Below are positions 8,382 to 19,500 of a DNA stretch of 64,000 nt, one piece after another. Within the stretch, counting starts at the first letter, position 1. Each line of letters starts with the position of its first letter. The position numbers and the translations under genes are program-made. The notes beneath the pieces are model-generated. The model saw nothing but the letters and a program-made list of their open reading frames with translations. It made no database searches and was not told where the DNA came from. This DNA is from Foetidibacter luteolus (GTDB lineage: Bacteria > Bacteroidota > Bacteroidia > Chitinophagales > Chitinophagaceae). The stretch lies in contig NZ_VVIP01000062.1 of the NCBI RefSeq assembly GCF_009650435.1, forward strand, positions 19,226-83,225, in the 5' to 3' direction.

Positions 8382-9293
8382 ATGAAATTAGCACAAAGAA
8401 TGGCATTTGGTTATTACAAAACAAAATTCAAAGCGCTGGGGGCTGTATCGCCACGCAAGGCCGCAGAAGCCGCATTTACCCTGTTCTGCACGCCTTACCA
8501 CGGCAAGCCTAAAAGAAAAATGCCGGCAGTATTTAATAAGGCAACCTCATTTCAACTTTCTTTTCAGCAGTTAACAGTTCGTGGTTTTGAATGGAAAAAT
8601 GACAAAAGTACAAATGGCCACGTGCTTATATGCCATGGCTTTGACAGTAGTTGCTACAAGTTTGCAGATTATGTTACGCCTTTACTAAATAAAGGATATG
8701 CTGTTACCACTTTCGACGCCCCGGGCCACGGCATCAGCGACGGCAAAACCATTAATGCGCTGCTGTATAGCCAACTGATGCTTGAACTGGAAGTTACCCG
8801 TGGGCCATTCAGCGCTATCATGGCACATTCGCTGGGTGGGCTGGCCCTTTCACTATCCATGGAAAAAATGGAAAACAGCGCATCTAAAAAAATTGTGCTG
8901 GTGGCGCCTGCTACTGAAACAACAACCGCCATCCAGCATTTTTTTCATTTTATACCTGTTACGCCAAAAGTTAGAAAGGAATTTGACAACCTGCTTTATG
9001 AGTTAGGCGGCAAACCGCCACAATGGTACTCTGTAACAAGGGCTGTTCAGAATACTTCTTGCAAAATACTGTGGCTGCACGATAAAGCCGACCAGGTTTG
9101 CCCTTTTGAAGATACCAAAACTATACGGCAACTGAAACTGCCTAATTTACAATTCCTGGTTACCAATAACCTTGGCCACAGCAAAATTTACAAAGAGCCC
9201 GCTGTGCAAAAAGCTATTGTTGATTTTATTTGCGACAGTCATTTTAATGTAAACAATATAACGCTGCCGGATGTTGAGTATCAATGGATGTAA
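8382..9293 (+). CDS. Alpha/beta-hydrolase, serine hydrolase type
   Basis: A 303-residue cytoplasmic alpha/beta-hydrolase. Visible elements are the oxyanion-side HGFDSS (85-90), the DAPGHGISDG strand-loop (112-121), the nucleophile elbow AHSLGG with Ser150, Asp237 in DKADQVCP and His266 in NNLGHSKIY, which together make a complete catalytic triad. The substrate is unknown; lysophospholipase- or esterase-like members share these motifs. No signal peptide. It faces away from the DUF2520 gene and converges on the DUF3857 gene. Confidence 0.85.
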   Translation: MKLAQRMAFGYYKTKFKALGAVSPRKAAEAAFTLFCTPYHGKPKRKMPAVFNKATSFQLSFQQLTVRGFEWKNDKSTNGHVLICHGFDSSCYKFADYVTPLLNKGYAVTTFDAPGHGISDGKTINALLYSQLMLELEVTRGPFSAIMAHSLGGLALSLSMEKMENSASKKIVLVAPATETTTAIQHFFHFIPVTPKVRKEFDNLLYELGGKPPQWYSVTRAVQNTSCKILWLHDKADQVCPFEDTKTIRQLKLPNLQFLVTNNLGHSKIYKEPAVQKAIVDFICDSHFNVNNITLPDVEYQWM

Positions 9294-9393
9294 GAAAGAT
9301 TTTTGGGAATAAAACAGTTACTATTAAAAGTTCAGTAACCTGAGAATTGATTAGTCTGATTTTTGCGAAAAATTCGCACTGGCTACCAAGCAC

Positions 9394-11376
9394 TTATTTC
9401 TTCCTGAACACTATCGGTTCGCTTTGTTTTCCTGTAACCAATGAAAAAAAGTCTCTCAACAATTGATAATCTTCCGGATAAAATATTGCTTTTTTTATAT
9501 ATACCCTGCTTCGCAATTCAATAGTCCTGCCATTTAGGCGTAGCAGATACTCAAACAAACCGCCGTCATTATTAATTATAGCTTTGATAGGCTTAGGCAT
9601 TTCTTCCACTTCATATCCTTCAGGTATTTGCATACTTAATATATAAACATGATCAGAACAATAAGGCATCTCTACCGGGTACAACCGAATACTGTCTGAT
9701 TTGAAAGGATTATCTTTTATGGCATCTTCGAAAACAGGATTAATGTATACATATTTTTCTTTACCTGGGTCAAATCTTAGCTTATAACGGAGGGTAATAG
9801 GTTCATCAATATTCTTGAAGGAATCTATGGAGGCGTCTATAATACTTGTAGGAAAGGAATAAGAGCTTGCAATCTTCTGAAAAAAGGAAAGATTATTACT
9901 ACTATCCAAAATATTTCTGGTATGCAATGATTCATAGTAACCTAACGCTGATACATAATCAAGAGACGAAAACCCACCCGAATCATTGGTGATGGTTACA
10001 TTTGTAATTTTTGTTTCTGTTAATGAATCTGGCGAGAAGAAAACGGGAATTGAGGCTGTGTCAACAACCCTGGCATGACCGTTATAACATGACAATGGCA
10101 GCTTATTGAAACCAATATTACGCTCTGATGCATCCAGGTAATATGTGCTATCCTCCATATCAACTCTTATTACTACATAATTAAAATTATCCATAACCGG
10201 GTAGGTTACGTTTGTTAACCCATTATCCCTGGTACTTAGTATTACAGGCCTTGCATTAATACCGATTGAATTCAGCATAGCAATCAGGAGTAGGTTTATT
10301 TCTGCTACTGACCCTGCCCGTTTTTCGAATACGGCTTTCGATGATAGCCCTGAGCTAACAAATAGTCCATTTCCTTCTTTTGTAAAATGGTCCCTTACAA
10401 ACCTGAATAATGCCTTAGCCTTATCTGATTTAGATTTATAAAACCCACATATTTTTTCAACTTCCGGATGTAACCACTTATCATTTTTCAGAAAAAAATC
10501 TCCAAAACTATTACTGCTCAATAGCCTGTTGGAGGCATATTTCCAGTCTTTTAACAGCACCACGCTTTTGCCTGGGCTAACAGGCTGCATTACCAACTGA
10601 AACTGAACCCGGCTTATGTAATTTTCGATCGTAGAAACAAATGGAGCTGTCTGTATTGCAGGTATGTTACTAGCCTCCCAGGTAACGGTATGAACATTGG
10701 CGCCATACCATTTATTGCCGGCCACTATTGTTTCCCAGGCAGGATTTTCCGTACGGCTTGATACAGGATGACTACCCTGCGGAAGAATTACGAAATTGAA
10801 TATATCCGGAATTCTTACCGAATACTTGCTAAATACAACAGGATATTTTCCCTGAAAATCCCAGGCACGTAATTTAAAGTAACTGGATGACCTAATTCTG
10901 TAATTCATCTCTACAATCGACCCCTCCCTTACATTTGGAAACGCGAAGCTTTCCTTCACCATATCACCTGAGCTTTTCTCAATAAAGAAATCCTTTTCAG
11001 CAACTTCTGTCGTTAGTATACTTCCATTTTCAAGATTGTATGTTTTAGCTTCAAGATGCTTAAGTTTGCCACGCCCGTTATCATCTGGTGAAAAATAGAC
11101 GGACACTTTTGCCGCATCAAACCCATTCTTGTTCAAAATTTTAATACGAAGAGTGCGTTTGAATTCAAGTCTAAAGCCATCTTCATAGCCTTCAAGTTTA
11201 GCGCTTCCTATATCAAACAGTACTAACGCACCTGCACCTTCGTCTATACCGGGCAAAGAAAGCCTAAAGTCTGATAAAGAAATTTGGCCAAACTCTCTCT
11301 CAACAGGCTGAGCAGGAACAATAAGGCGTAAACTGAGAAAATACAAAACGAGAAGCAGGGCCCGGGTGTTGGACAT
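9394..11376 (-). CDS. Exported DUF3857 / transglutaminase-like / DUF3858 protein
   Basis: From MSNTRALLLVLYFLSLRL the protein is 660 residues with a Sec signal peptide (cleavage probably near PAQPVER). A DUF3857 domain occupies roughly the first third (FKRTLRIKILNKNG, REGSIVEMNYRI), a transglutaminase-like region the middle (KSDKAKALFRFVRDH, RAGSVAEINLLLIAML, NYVVIRV) and a DUF3858-like domain the end. The Cys usual in transglutaminase cores is replaced by Ser/Ala in RAGSVAEIN, so enzyme activity is doubtful. Such proteins are common and periplasmic in Bacteroidota; their role is unknown. A methionine eight codons upstream is less likely because it would precede the signal peptide. Confidence 0.82.
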   Translation of the reverse strand: MSNTRALLLVLYFLSLRLIVPAQPVEREFGQISLSDFRLSLPGIDEGAGALVLFDIGSAKLEGYEDGFRLEFKRTLRIKILNKNGFDAAKVSVYFSPDDNGRGKLKHLEAKTYNLENGSILTTEVAEKDFFIEKSSGDMVKESFAFPNVREGSIVEMNYRIRSSSYFKLRAWDFQGKYPVVFSKYSVRIPDIFNFVILPQGSHPVSSRTENPAWETIVAGNKWYGANVHTVTWEASNIPAIQTAPFVSTIENYISRVQFQLVMQPVSPGKSVVLLKDWKYASNRLLSSNSFGDFFLKNDKWLHPEVEKICGFYKSKSDKAKALFRFVRDHFTKEGNGLFVSSGLSSKAVFEKRAGSVAEINLLLIAMLNSIGINARPVILSTRDNGLTNVTYPVMDNFNYVVIRVDMEDSTYYLDASERNIGFNKLPLSCYNGHARVVDTASIPVFFSPDSLTETKITNVTITNDSGGFSSLDYVSALGYYESLHTRNILDSSNNLSFFQKIASSYSFPTSIIDASIDSFKNIDEPITLRYKLRFDPGKEKYVYINPVFEDAIKDNPFKSDSIRLYPVEMPYCSDHVYILSMQIPEGYEVEEMPKPIKAIINNDGGLFEYLLRLNGRTIELRSRVYIKKAIFYPEDYQLLRDFFSLVTGKQSEPIVFRKK

Positions 11377-11526
11377 TTTTTTTTGCAAAGATAATTGCAA
11401 TGGAATTAAAGATTAAAAAACATAACTGATAAAAACACTGTCCCAATAGCTAGCAGCCAACAAACGGAAAACAAAAAATGCCACGTTTAAAATACGCTCT
11501 TCAATGGACTATCCGCCCCAACTTTT

Positions 11527-11556
11527 TTTGCATTTACGCCGTTTAAACTAATATTG
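11527..11556 (+). promoter_or_regulatory. Predicted Bacteroidota-type promoter for topA
   Basis: TTTG at 11527-11530 and TAATATTG at 11549-11556 (one mismatch to TAnnTTTG) are separated by 18 nt, close to the consensus spacing for the Bacteroidota primary sigma factor. It lies 189 nt before the topA start, and an R1 repeat sits in the resulting leader. Confidence 0.5.
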
Positions 11557-11624
11557 CATGAATGGAACTGTTGTAAAACTGCTGTTTTTAGCTGGCGGAT
11601 AAGTTAGCTGAAGCAGAGGCAGAT

Positions 11625-11725
11625 GCTATATTTCCGGGGCCGGATGATGATTGCTGAGCAGCGCACAGAACGTACAAGAGTGCGACGCAAGAGAAGCTTC
11701 ATAGCAGTACTTCAGCCGGGTACAT
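11625..11725 (-). repeat. R1 dispersed repeat, copy 2 (divergent)
   Basis: Minus-strand copy containing TTGCGTCGCACTCTTGTAC and, upstream of that, a CTATGAAGCTTC block. It lies between the predicted topA promoter and the start codon, so it would be transcribed as part of the 5' leader. Confidence 0.7.
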
Positions 11726-11745
11726 AAAAAATTTTAAGAGCAAGC

Positions 11746-14322
11746 ATGGCAAAGAATTTATTAATTGTGGAGTCGCCTGCAAAGGCCAAAACCATTGAGA
11801 AAATACTGGGTAAAGATTTTGAGGTGAAGAGCTGTTTTGGCCACATACGCGACCTGGAGAAGGACGAGATGGGCATTGATGTAAAAAACAATTTCAAACC
11901 CCGTTATATTATACCGGAAGATAAAGAACGTGTGGTACGCGACCTTAAGCAACTGGCCAAAAAATCTGACGAAGTATGGCTGGCAACGGATGAGGACCGC
12001 GAAGGGGAAGCTATTAGCTGGCACCTTTGCGAAGTACTTGGCCTTGACCCTGAGAATACCAAACGCATTGTTTTTCATGAAATAACCAAACCGGCCATTA
12101 AAAAGGCCGTTGATACACCCCGCAAGCTGGACATGAACCTGGTGAATGCACAACAGGCACGCCGTGTGCTCGACAGGATTGTGGGCTTTGAACTTAGCCC
12201 TGTGCTGTGGCGTAAAATGAGCATGGGTAACTCGTTAAGTGCAGGCCGTGTACAAAGCGTTGCAGTAAGGTTAATAGCCGAACGTGAACGCGAAATAAAC
12301 GCCTTTAACAGCACCAGCAGTTTTAAAATTGAAGCGCTTTTTGCCGCACAGGACATTAACAACAGGCCTGTAACATTTAAGGCCGAAGGCGCCAAACAAA
12401 ACACGGCGGAAGACGCGGAAAAATTTTTGAACAGTTGCATAGGCGCTGATTACACTGTTAAAGACATACAGGTAAGGCCTGGCAAAAAATCTCCCGCCGC
12501 GCCGTTTACCACTTCCACCCTTCAGCAGGAAGCCAGCCGCAAATTAGGTTACGGCGTTAGCCGCACCATGATACTGGCACAGAAGCTTTACGAAAGCGGT
12601 TACATTACTTATATGCGTACAGACAGTGTTAACCTTAGCAACACTGCCATAGAAGACATTAAAGGCCAGATTGGAAAACAGTATGGCGACCGCTACATAC
12701 AGGTACGAAAATACAAGAACAAAAACGAAAGCGCACAAGAGGCGCACGAAGCCATACGCCCTACTTACATGGAAAATATTACCGTGGATGAGGTAGATGC
12801 CAAACGCCTGTATGAGCTTATCTGGAAACGCACCATGGCATCGCAAATGGCGGATGCGGAACTGGAAAAAACAACGGCAAAAATTGATATATCTACAAAC
12901 AGGCAGGAACTGACGGCACAAGGTGAAGTGCTGAAGTTTGATGGCTTCCTAAAGGTATATATGGAAGACCGCGACGATGAAGATATTGCCGATGAAGAAA
13001 GTGCCGAAGGTGTTTTGCCCCCGCTTACTGTTGGCAAAAAACTGGACTTTAAGGAACTGAAAGCCGTAGAACGTTTTACCCGCCCGGCGCCAAGGTATAC
13101 CGAAGCCTCGCTGGTAAAAAAACTGGAAGAACTGGGTATCGGCAGGCCATCTACCTATGCGCCTACCATTTCCACCATTCTTAAAAGAAACTATGTTGAA
13201 AAACGCGATAAAGAAGGCGTGAAAAGAGATTACCGGGTGCTTACGCTGAAGAACAACCATATCAGCAAACAGCAACTGCAGGAAACCACCGGTGCGGAAA
13301 AAGCCAAACTGTTCCCTACAGATCTAGGCCTTGTGGTTACAGACTTTCTTAACCAGTACTTTGACGATGTGATGGACTACGGCTTTACCGCCCGTATAGA
13401 AGGTGAGTTTGATGAAATTGCAGACGGCAAAAAAGACTGGGCCAAAATGGTGGACAGCTTTTATCACCCATTTAAAAAAGATATTGAGCACACCCTTGAA
13501 AACGCCGAACGCATTAAAGGCGAAAGGGAATTGGGTATTGACAAAGAAAGCGGCAAAAAAGTAGTTGCCCGCATGGGCCGTTTTGGGCCTATGGTGCAAA
13601 TTGGCGATGCCAATGATGAAGAAAAGCCACGCTTTGCTAAATTAAAACCTTCGCAAAGCATAGAGACCATTAGCTACGATGAAGCGATGGAACTTTTTAA
13701 ATTGCCACGCACCCTTGGCGAGTACGAAGGCCAGGAAGTGTCTGTAAACGTAGGCAGGTTTGGCCCTTACATTAAACTTGGTGAGCAGTTTATCTCAATA
13801 CCCCGTGGTGAAGATTTGTACGAAATGGAGCTTAGCCGCGCCATTGAACTGATAAATGAAAAGCAGAAAGCCGATGCGCCGATTGGCTACTACGAAGACA
13901 AGCCTGTAACCAAAGGCAAAGGGCGTTTTGGCCCCTTTATTAAATGGAACGATTTGTATATTAACGTACCAAGGTCTTACAACTTTGATGCGCTTAGCCA
14001 AAGCGACATTAATGAACTGATTGAGAAGAAGCTTGACAAAGAAGCTAACCGCTACATACAGCAATGGCCCACTGAAAAAATTTCTATAGAAAATGGCCGC
14101 TGGGGCGCTTTTGTGCGATTTGGAAAAAAGATGTTGAAGCTGGGCCGTAAGGCAGATGGCACTAAATACGAAAATGAGGAACTAAGCACTATATCGTTAG
14201 ACGAAGTGAAAAAGATGATTGAAGAGCAGGTGCCCGGCGCCTTTGCCAAAAAAGAAAAAGTGGCGGCTAAAAAAACAGCTACCAAAAAAGCCGCACCTAA
14301 AAAAGCGGCCAAAAAGAAATAA
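11746..14322 (+). CDS. topA: DNA topoisomerase I
   Basis: An 858-residue type IA topoisomerase. The Toprim domain has IVESPAKAKTI and the acidic TDEDREGEAI (81-90). The active-site tyrosine is Tyr289 in ITYMRTDS, and SAGRVQSVAVRL follows the expected layout. The C-terminus carries four GRFGP-type repeats (near residues 616, 666, 726 and 783) and a long Lys/Ala-rich tail ending KKAAKKK that would bind DNA. The enzyme relaxes negative supercoils. Start ATG preceded by AAGAGCAAGC; length matches Bacteroidota orthologues. Confidence 0.96.
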   Translation: MAKNLLIVESPAKAKTIEKILGKDFEVKSCFGHIRDLEKDEMGIDVKNNFKPRYIIPEDKERVVRDLKQLAKKSDEVWLATDEDREGEAISWHLCEVLGLDPENTKRIVFHEITKPAIKKAVDTPRKLDMNLVNAQQARRVLDRIVGFELSPVLWRKMSMGNSLSAGRVQSVAVRLIAEREREINAFNSTSSFKIEALFAAQDINNRPVTFKAEGAKQNTAEDAEKFLNSCIGADYTVKDIQVRPGKKSPAAPFTTSTLQQEASRKLGYGVSRTMILAQKLYESGYITYMRTDSVNLSNTAIEDIKGQIGKQYGDRYIQVRKYKNKNESAQEAHEAIRPTYMENITVDEVDAKRLYELIWKRTMASQMADAELEKTTAKIDISTNRQELTAQGEVLKFDGFLKVYMEDRDDEDIADEESAEGVLPPLTVGKKLDFKELKAVERFTRPAPRYTEASLVKKLEELGIGRPSTYAPTISTILKRNYVEKRDKEGVKRDYRVLTLKNNHISKQQLQETTGAEKAKLFPTDLGLVVTDFLNQYFDDVMDYGFTARIEGEFDEIADGKKDWAKMVDSFYHPFKKDIEHTLENAERIKGERELGIDKESGKKVVARMGRFGPMVQIGDANDEEKPRFAKLKPSQSIETISYDEAMELFKLPRTLGEYEGQEVSVNVGRFGPYIKLGEQFISIPRGEDLYEMELSRAIELINEKQKADAPIGYYEDKPVTKGKGRFGPFIKWNDLYINVPRSYNFDALSQSDINELIEKKLDKEANRYIQQWPTEKISIENGRWGAFVRFGKKMLKLGRKADGTKYENEELSTISLDEVKKMIEEQVPGAFAKKEKVAAKKTATKKAAPKKAAKKK

Positions 14323-14395
14323 ACATAGGCAACTGCCGGCTGTTTGCGGTCGGCGGTTACAGCTTATCATTTTAATTTTCCTTTAGATACCAGCG

Positions 14396-14478
14396 ACATA
14401 GTTTCATGGCATCGTCCCTTGCGTCGCAATCCGTTCATCGTCTGGTTCATTGGGCAGCTTTTCAGACCCGTATAGGTT
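14396..14478 (+). repeat. R1-related repeat, variant form (copy a)
   Basis: Contains TTTCATGGCATCG, CTTGCGTCGCAATC, TTCATCGTCTGGTTCA and GCTTTTCAGACCCG. The same set of blocks recurs at 62.77 kb, and TTGCGTCGCA is shared with R1. It is the only recognisable content between topA and the sigma-factor gene. Confidence 0.65.
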
Positions 14479-14632
14479 TCCCGCAGTTATCAGATAGCAG
14501 CCATCGAGAACACATACCAGCAATATAAATATTATCTGCTCTCAACCCCCTTACGGTGGTTGATAATAAAATTGTAGTAACGGGTAGTAATTGAGCAGGC
14601 AACTTTGGTAATTGTGTTTACTTTTAATCACG

Positions 14633-15253
14633 ATGCTTACCTCTGACTGCTATATCACCGATTGCTGGGAACAACTTAAAGCTGGCGACCAGGGCGCATT
14701 ATCAGTTATTTATCAACACCACTACAACGGCCTTATCAACTATGGCTATAAAATTTGCGGAGATAAAGATGCAGCCAACGACTGTTTCATTAAAGTACTC
14801 CTCAAACTTTGGGACACCCGTAGCACGTTACCTCAGGTAACCAACCTGCGCTCTTACCTTATGACCTGCCTGCGCCATGAAATTATACACGAACTAAAGC
14901 TGGCTGATGATCAGCAGCAGAAGCTAAAAAAATTTTACAGCCTTCATAACCCTGTTGAGCATCCTTACGAAGACATTATTATACGTTTGCAAACAGACCT
15001 GGTGCTGAAAAAGAAATTAACCAAGGCCTTACAGCATCTTTCCGCCAGGGAAAAAGAACTCCTGCAACTAAAGTTTTATGAAGACCTGGATTATGATGAA
15101 ATTGCCTTACGCTGCAACATTACAAAGCGTACAGCTTACAATATCATACATGCCGCTCTTAAACGCCTTAAGGTTGAACTCTGCACAAGCCATCTTACTG
15201 TAGCAGAATTGTATCCCGCTCTTGTACTCGGCCTCATGTTTTTAGCTGTTTAA
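14633..15253 (+). CDS. ECF RNA polymerase sigma factor
   Basis: About 206 residues from the ATG at 14633 (an upstream ATG seven codons earlier is possible). Region 2 is visible in YQHHYNGLINYGYKICGDKDAANDCFIKVLLKLW and region 4 in HLSAREKELLQLKFYEDLDYDEIALRCNITKRTAYN, a helix-turn-helix. The C-terminus ends in a short hydrophobic stretch, seen in many Bacteroidota FecI-like factors. It heads the series sigma, FecR, STN-SusC, SusD, and is probably released when the SusC binds its ligand. Confidence 0.9.
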   Translation: MLTSDCYITDCWEQLKAGDQGALSVIYQHHYNGLINYGYKICGDKDAANDCFIKVLLKLWDTRSTLPQVTNLRSYLMTCLRHEIIHELKLADDQQQKLKKFYSLHNPVEHPYEDIIIRLQTDLVLKKKLTKALQHLSAREKELLQLKFYEDLDYDEIALRCNITKRTAYNIIHAALKRLKVELCTSHLTVAELYPALVLGLMFLAV

Positions 15254-15328
15254 AAAAAAGTTTGCTTTTTTATAGTAAAAGCTTTCGCTTTTTCCCTCAA
15301 TACTATACCGGTTAAACCGCCAAGACTA

Positions 15329-16441
15329 ATGAACCAGCATTACGACAGCTATGAGGAAGAAGATTTTTTACTTGACGACTCATTCGTTCGCTATTGCCTG
15401 GGCACAGACGTAGTGGCTACACGCTTCTGGAACAACTGGATAGAGCTTCACCCTGAGAAAAAAACAACCATTAATAACGCCAGGCAACTTTATTTTTTAC
15501 TCAACGGCAGCAATACTGCCGGGCAGTTCAAAAAGCATGAAGAAGTTTTCAGGCAACAGTTCCAGCAACTTCAGCAAAGCAATCCTGTGGTGGCAACAAC
15601 TGTAACACGCAATAACCGGTGGTTAAAAAAATTTATACTGTACGGCTCTCCGGCATTGCTGCTTCTTTTTGCCGCGGCAGCATGGTTAATAAAAAAAAAT
15701 GATGCAGTCAGCAAAACTGCCGCTAGTGCATATACCAGCATTACGGGGTATGGAGAGCGCAAATCAATACTGCTTGATGACAGCACGAGAATAACGCTTA
15801 ACGCCGGCACCAAAATAATCGTATCCCCGGGTTTCAATAAGGAATTAAGGGAAATAACGCTGGATGGGGAAGCGCTGCTGGATGTAGCCCACAACCCGGC
15901 TAAACCATTTATCATCCACACACCTTCTATGGATGTAAAAGTGCTGGGTACAGTGTTAAACGTAAAAGCCTATTCAACAGATAAAAAAGCCGAAACATCT
16001 CTTATCAGGGGCCTTGTAGAAGTTACCCTTAAAGGCAGGCAAAAACGCACAGTAATACTGCACCCAAGCGAAAAAATCGTGGTTGAAAAAGATGTGGTTG
16101 TTCAGGCTGCTGCACAAAAATTGCCTTCACCGACGGCAGACAGCAGTTTTGTGATAAAGCCGCTTACACAATCTCCGCAGGATACCACTGTTAATGAAAT
16201 ATTGTGGACCCGCGCCAAGATTTATTTTGATGATGAAAGCCTTGAAGAAATAGCGGCGGTGCTGGAAAGAAATTTTTCTGTTGCTATTACCCTTTCACAA
16301 GATGTTAAAGGCTACAGGTACACCGCCACATTTGAAAGAAAAAGCATTGAGGAAATATTAAACGCCTTACAGCTTTCCCAGCCGTTTGATTATACGATAA
16401 CTCAAAACAAATTCATAAAGATTGCTAAGAAAATAAACTGA
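15329..16441 (+). CDS. FecR-family anti-sigma factor
   Basis: A 370-residue single-pass membrane protein: cytoplasmic N-terminal part (1-105), transmembrane helix near 106-127 (FILYGSPALLLLFAAAAWLI), a FecR domain near 135-235 (GERKSILLDDSTRITLNAGT, VKVLGTVLNVKAY) and a DUF4974 C-terminal domain (LEEIAAVLERNFSVAITLSQ onward). It would hold the ECF factor at the membrane and receive the signal from the STN domain of the next gene. It starts 75 nt after the sigma gene. Confidence 0.92.
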   Translation: MNQHYDSYEEEDFLLDDSFVRYCLGTDVVATRFWNNWIELHPEKKTTINNARQLYFLLNGSNTAGQFKKHEEVFRQQFQQLQQSNPVVATTVTRNNRWLKKFILYGSPALLLLFAAAAWLIKKNDAVSKTAASAYTSITGYGERKSILLDDSTRITLNAGTKIIVSPGFNKELREITLDGEALLDVAHNPAKPFIIHTPSMDVKVLGTVLNVKAYSTDKKAETSLIRGLVEVTLKGRQKRTVILHPSEKIVVEKDVVVQAAAQKLPSPTADSSFVIKPLTQSPQDTTVNEILWTRAKIYFDDESLEEIAAVLERNFSVAITLSQDVKGYRYTATFERKSIEEILNALQLSQPFDYTITQNKFIKIAKKIN

Positions 16442-16560
16442 TTGCGCTTAAAAAGGAAAGGGAATGCTGGTAACATTCCCCCACCCTGTAAAAGTTGCTA
16501 AATGCAAGGTGTCCATTGCACCGGTAGCCTTGCTATTATTCACAATTAACAAGTAAATCT

Positions 16561-19500
16561 ATGCAAAAAAAACGATTGCCGGCGGCGTTGCCGCCCCTGC
16601 GGCAAGTTGCCAAAACTTTACTGCTTATGAAAATCTCCGTTGTAATTATTCTAATTACCTGCATGCAGGTAAGCGCGGCCGGATTTGGCCAGGATGCCCG
16701 CATAACCCTTAAAATGAACCAGGCCCCGCTGGCAAAAATCCTTAAGCTGATAGAAGAAAAAACCAACTACAAATTTGTTTATTCTACCAGCATATTTCCG
16801 GGTGACGCTGTTACCAGTATTAATGTTAACAACCAAACCGTAGCTTACACCCTTACACAGGTACTTACCAACACCGGCTTTACTTTCAGGGTAATGGGCG
16901 AGGATATTATTGTAATTACCCCGGCCCCCGAAGAAAAAGAGAGGCATGTTGTTCAAGGCAAGGTTACTTCTGCCAAAGGAGAGCCACTGGAAAGCGTAAC
17001 CGTTGCTGTTGACAAACCTTCCTCCGTTACCGTAACCAACGAAAAAGGAGAATACACGGTTAACGCAGATGATGATGCAGTTATATCCTTCAGCTCAATA
17101 GGCTTCGTTCAACAAAACGTAAAAGTGAATGGCAGGGCCGAAATCAATATAGTACTTGCCGCCTCTTCAGCAGAGCTGAATGAAATTGTGGTAGTAGGTT
17201 ACAATACGCAGAACAGGCGAAAGCTTACCAGTGCTGTAGCTACAGTAAGCGGAGAAGATTTAAACAAGCGTGTTGCTACCAACCCTGCCACGCTGTTGCA
17301 GGGCCAGCTTCCCGGATTGCAGGTAGTTCAGTCATCTGGCGAGCCCGGTAATGAGGGCGTGCAGTTGCGCATCAGGGGCATAGGTACCTTTAGCGCAGCC
17401 GGCAACGATCCTTTGGTAATCATAGATGGGTTGCCAGGCAACCTTAGCATACTAAACCCCAACGATATTGAATCTGTGTCCCTGCTTAAGGATGCTGCCT
17501 CCGCTGCTATTTATGGCTCACGGGGCGCCAACGGCGTAATAGTTGTGAAAACCAAAAAAGGAAAAGGCGGTGCGTTCTCCGTACTGTATAACTACAATAT
17601 CGGTGTATCAACAGCCACCACCCTGCCAGACCTTATTACCAATTCAGCAGAATTCATGGAATTGTCTAATGAGGCCAGGTTAAATTCAGGCTTGCAACCC
17701 CTGTACACCCAAGACCAGGTTGACCTTTACCGCAATGCCACCGACCGTGTAAAATATCCTAACTACAACTGGCTGAACGATGTGTTTAAAAGCGCCACCA
17801 CGCAAAACCATTACCTGAACATGAGCGGTGGTAAAGAAAACACCAATTACAGTCTTGGCATAGGTTATACCAACCAGAAAGGTGTGGTAATAGGTTTTGA
17901 AGAACAGAAATACACTATGGATTTTGGTCTTAGCTCCAAAGTAAGTAAGCGGATAACCATCGGCACCAATATTCAAATGCGCTACAGCGACAGGAAATAC
18001 CCGCATAACGGCGGCGTGGATATGTTTCTTTCCACCATCGCCCAATCGCCGCTGTACCCGCCCAAAAGCCCAGATGGCAGGTGGATAAAAAGGGCTTTCC
18101 CCAACGAACTGGGCAATAAGAATACAGTTGCAGTAGTGGAAGAAGATGCCAGGGTGCGGGCCAAGGACTATTATGCACAGGGCAACCTTTCTTTTGATGT
18201 GGATATCATCAACGGCCTTAAATGGGAAAACCGTGCCGGGATGAACTTTGATGCGTACAAATACAACGATTTCAGGCCCGTAGTTCAAACCTATTACTAC
18301 AACGACATGAGTTCAGCAGGCATACTGGATGTAGGCACACCCGGCCTTAATACCGGCAGAACAGACAATATTTACACCGTTTATTACAGCCAGCTAACTT
18401 ACCGGCGCCAGGTTGGCGAACACAATATCTCCGCATTGGCCGGCTACCAGCAGGAATATAATGGCGGCAGCAACCTGTACGGCTCCAGAACACAGTTTGC
18501 CACCAACGAATTAAGAGAGTTGAATGCCGGGCCAGCCAACGGTCAAACCAACAGCGGTACATCGTCAGAATGGGCTATACGCTCCTTTTATGGTAATGGC
18601 AACTACGACTTTAAAGACAAATACCTGCTCGGCGCCAGCTTACGTTATGATGGAACCTCAAGGCTGCCCAACGATACAAGATGGGGCCTGTTCTACTCTT
18701 TTTCCGGCGGGTGGAGGTTGTCTAAAGAAGCCTTCCTGCAGAATGTAAGCTGGCTGAACGACCTGAAGCTACGGGCATCCTGGGGCCAGTTAGGCAACCA
18801 GAATATTGGCAACTATCCTTATCAGCCCGTATTGGATAACCGCAACTATGCTTTTGGCGGCAGCGTTTCTACAGGCTACTCCGCAAGCACTTTGGTTGAT
18901 CCATCCTTAAAATGGGAAACCACCCGTGTGTTTGACATTGGTATTGACATGACCATATTAAGCAACCGTTTAAGCATCACCGCCGACTGGTTTAACAAAT
19001 ACACTTTCGACATACTCCGCAGCTTCCAGGTACCTCTGTGGCTGGGCTTGAATCCTCCCACAGTAAATAGTGGCGCTTTAAGAAACAAAGGCTTCGAAAT
19101 AAACCTGCAGTACAAGGATGTAATAGGTAAAAACTTTTCCTGGTATGTTGGTGGCAACCTGCAGGCTTACAGGAACAAGTTGGAAAGCTTTGGCAAAACA
19201 GAAATAGGCGGCAACACCATACGCGAAGAAGGCAGGCCGCTGGATGAATTCTACATCTATCAATGGGATGGCATTTTTCAAAGCCAGGATGAAATAAGCA
19301 AATCCCCCAAACAACCTGTTACCCCTACGCCCGGCGACCTCAAAATTAAAGACATTAACGGTGATGGTGTTATTGATGCCCAGGACCGCACCTACACACC
19401 TGGCCGTTACCCCTCTTACCAATATTCTTTCAACCTGGGCGCTTCATGGAAAGGTTTTGATTTTAATGCCCAGTTCTACGGCTCCAAGGGCCAAATGATT

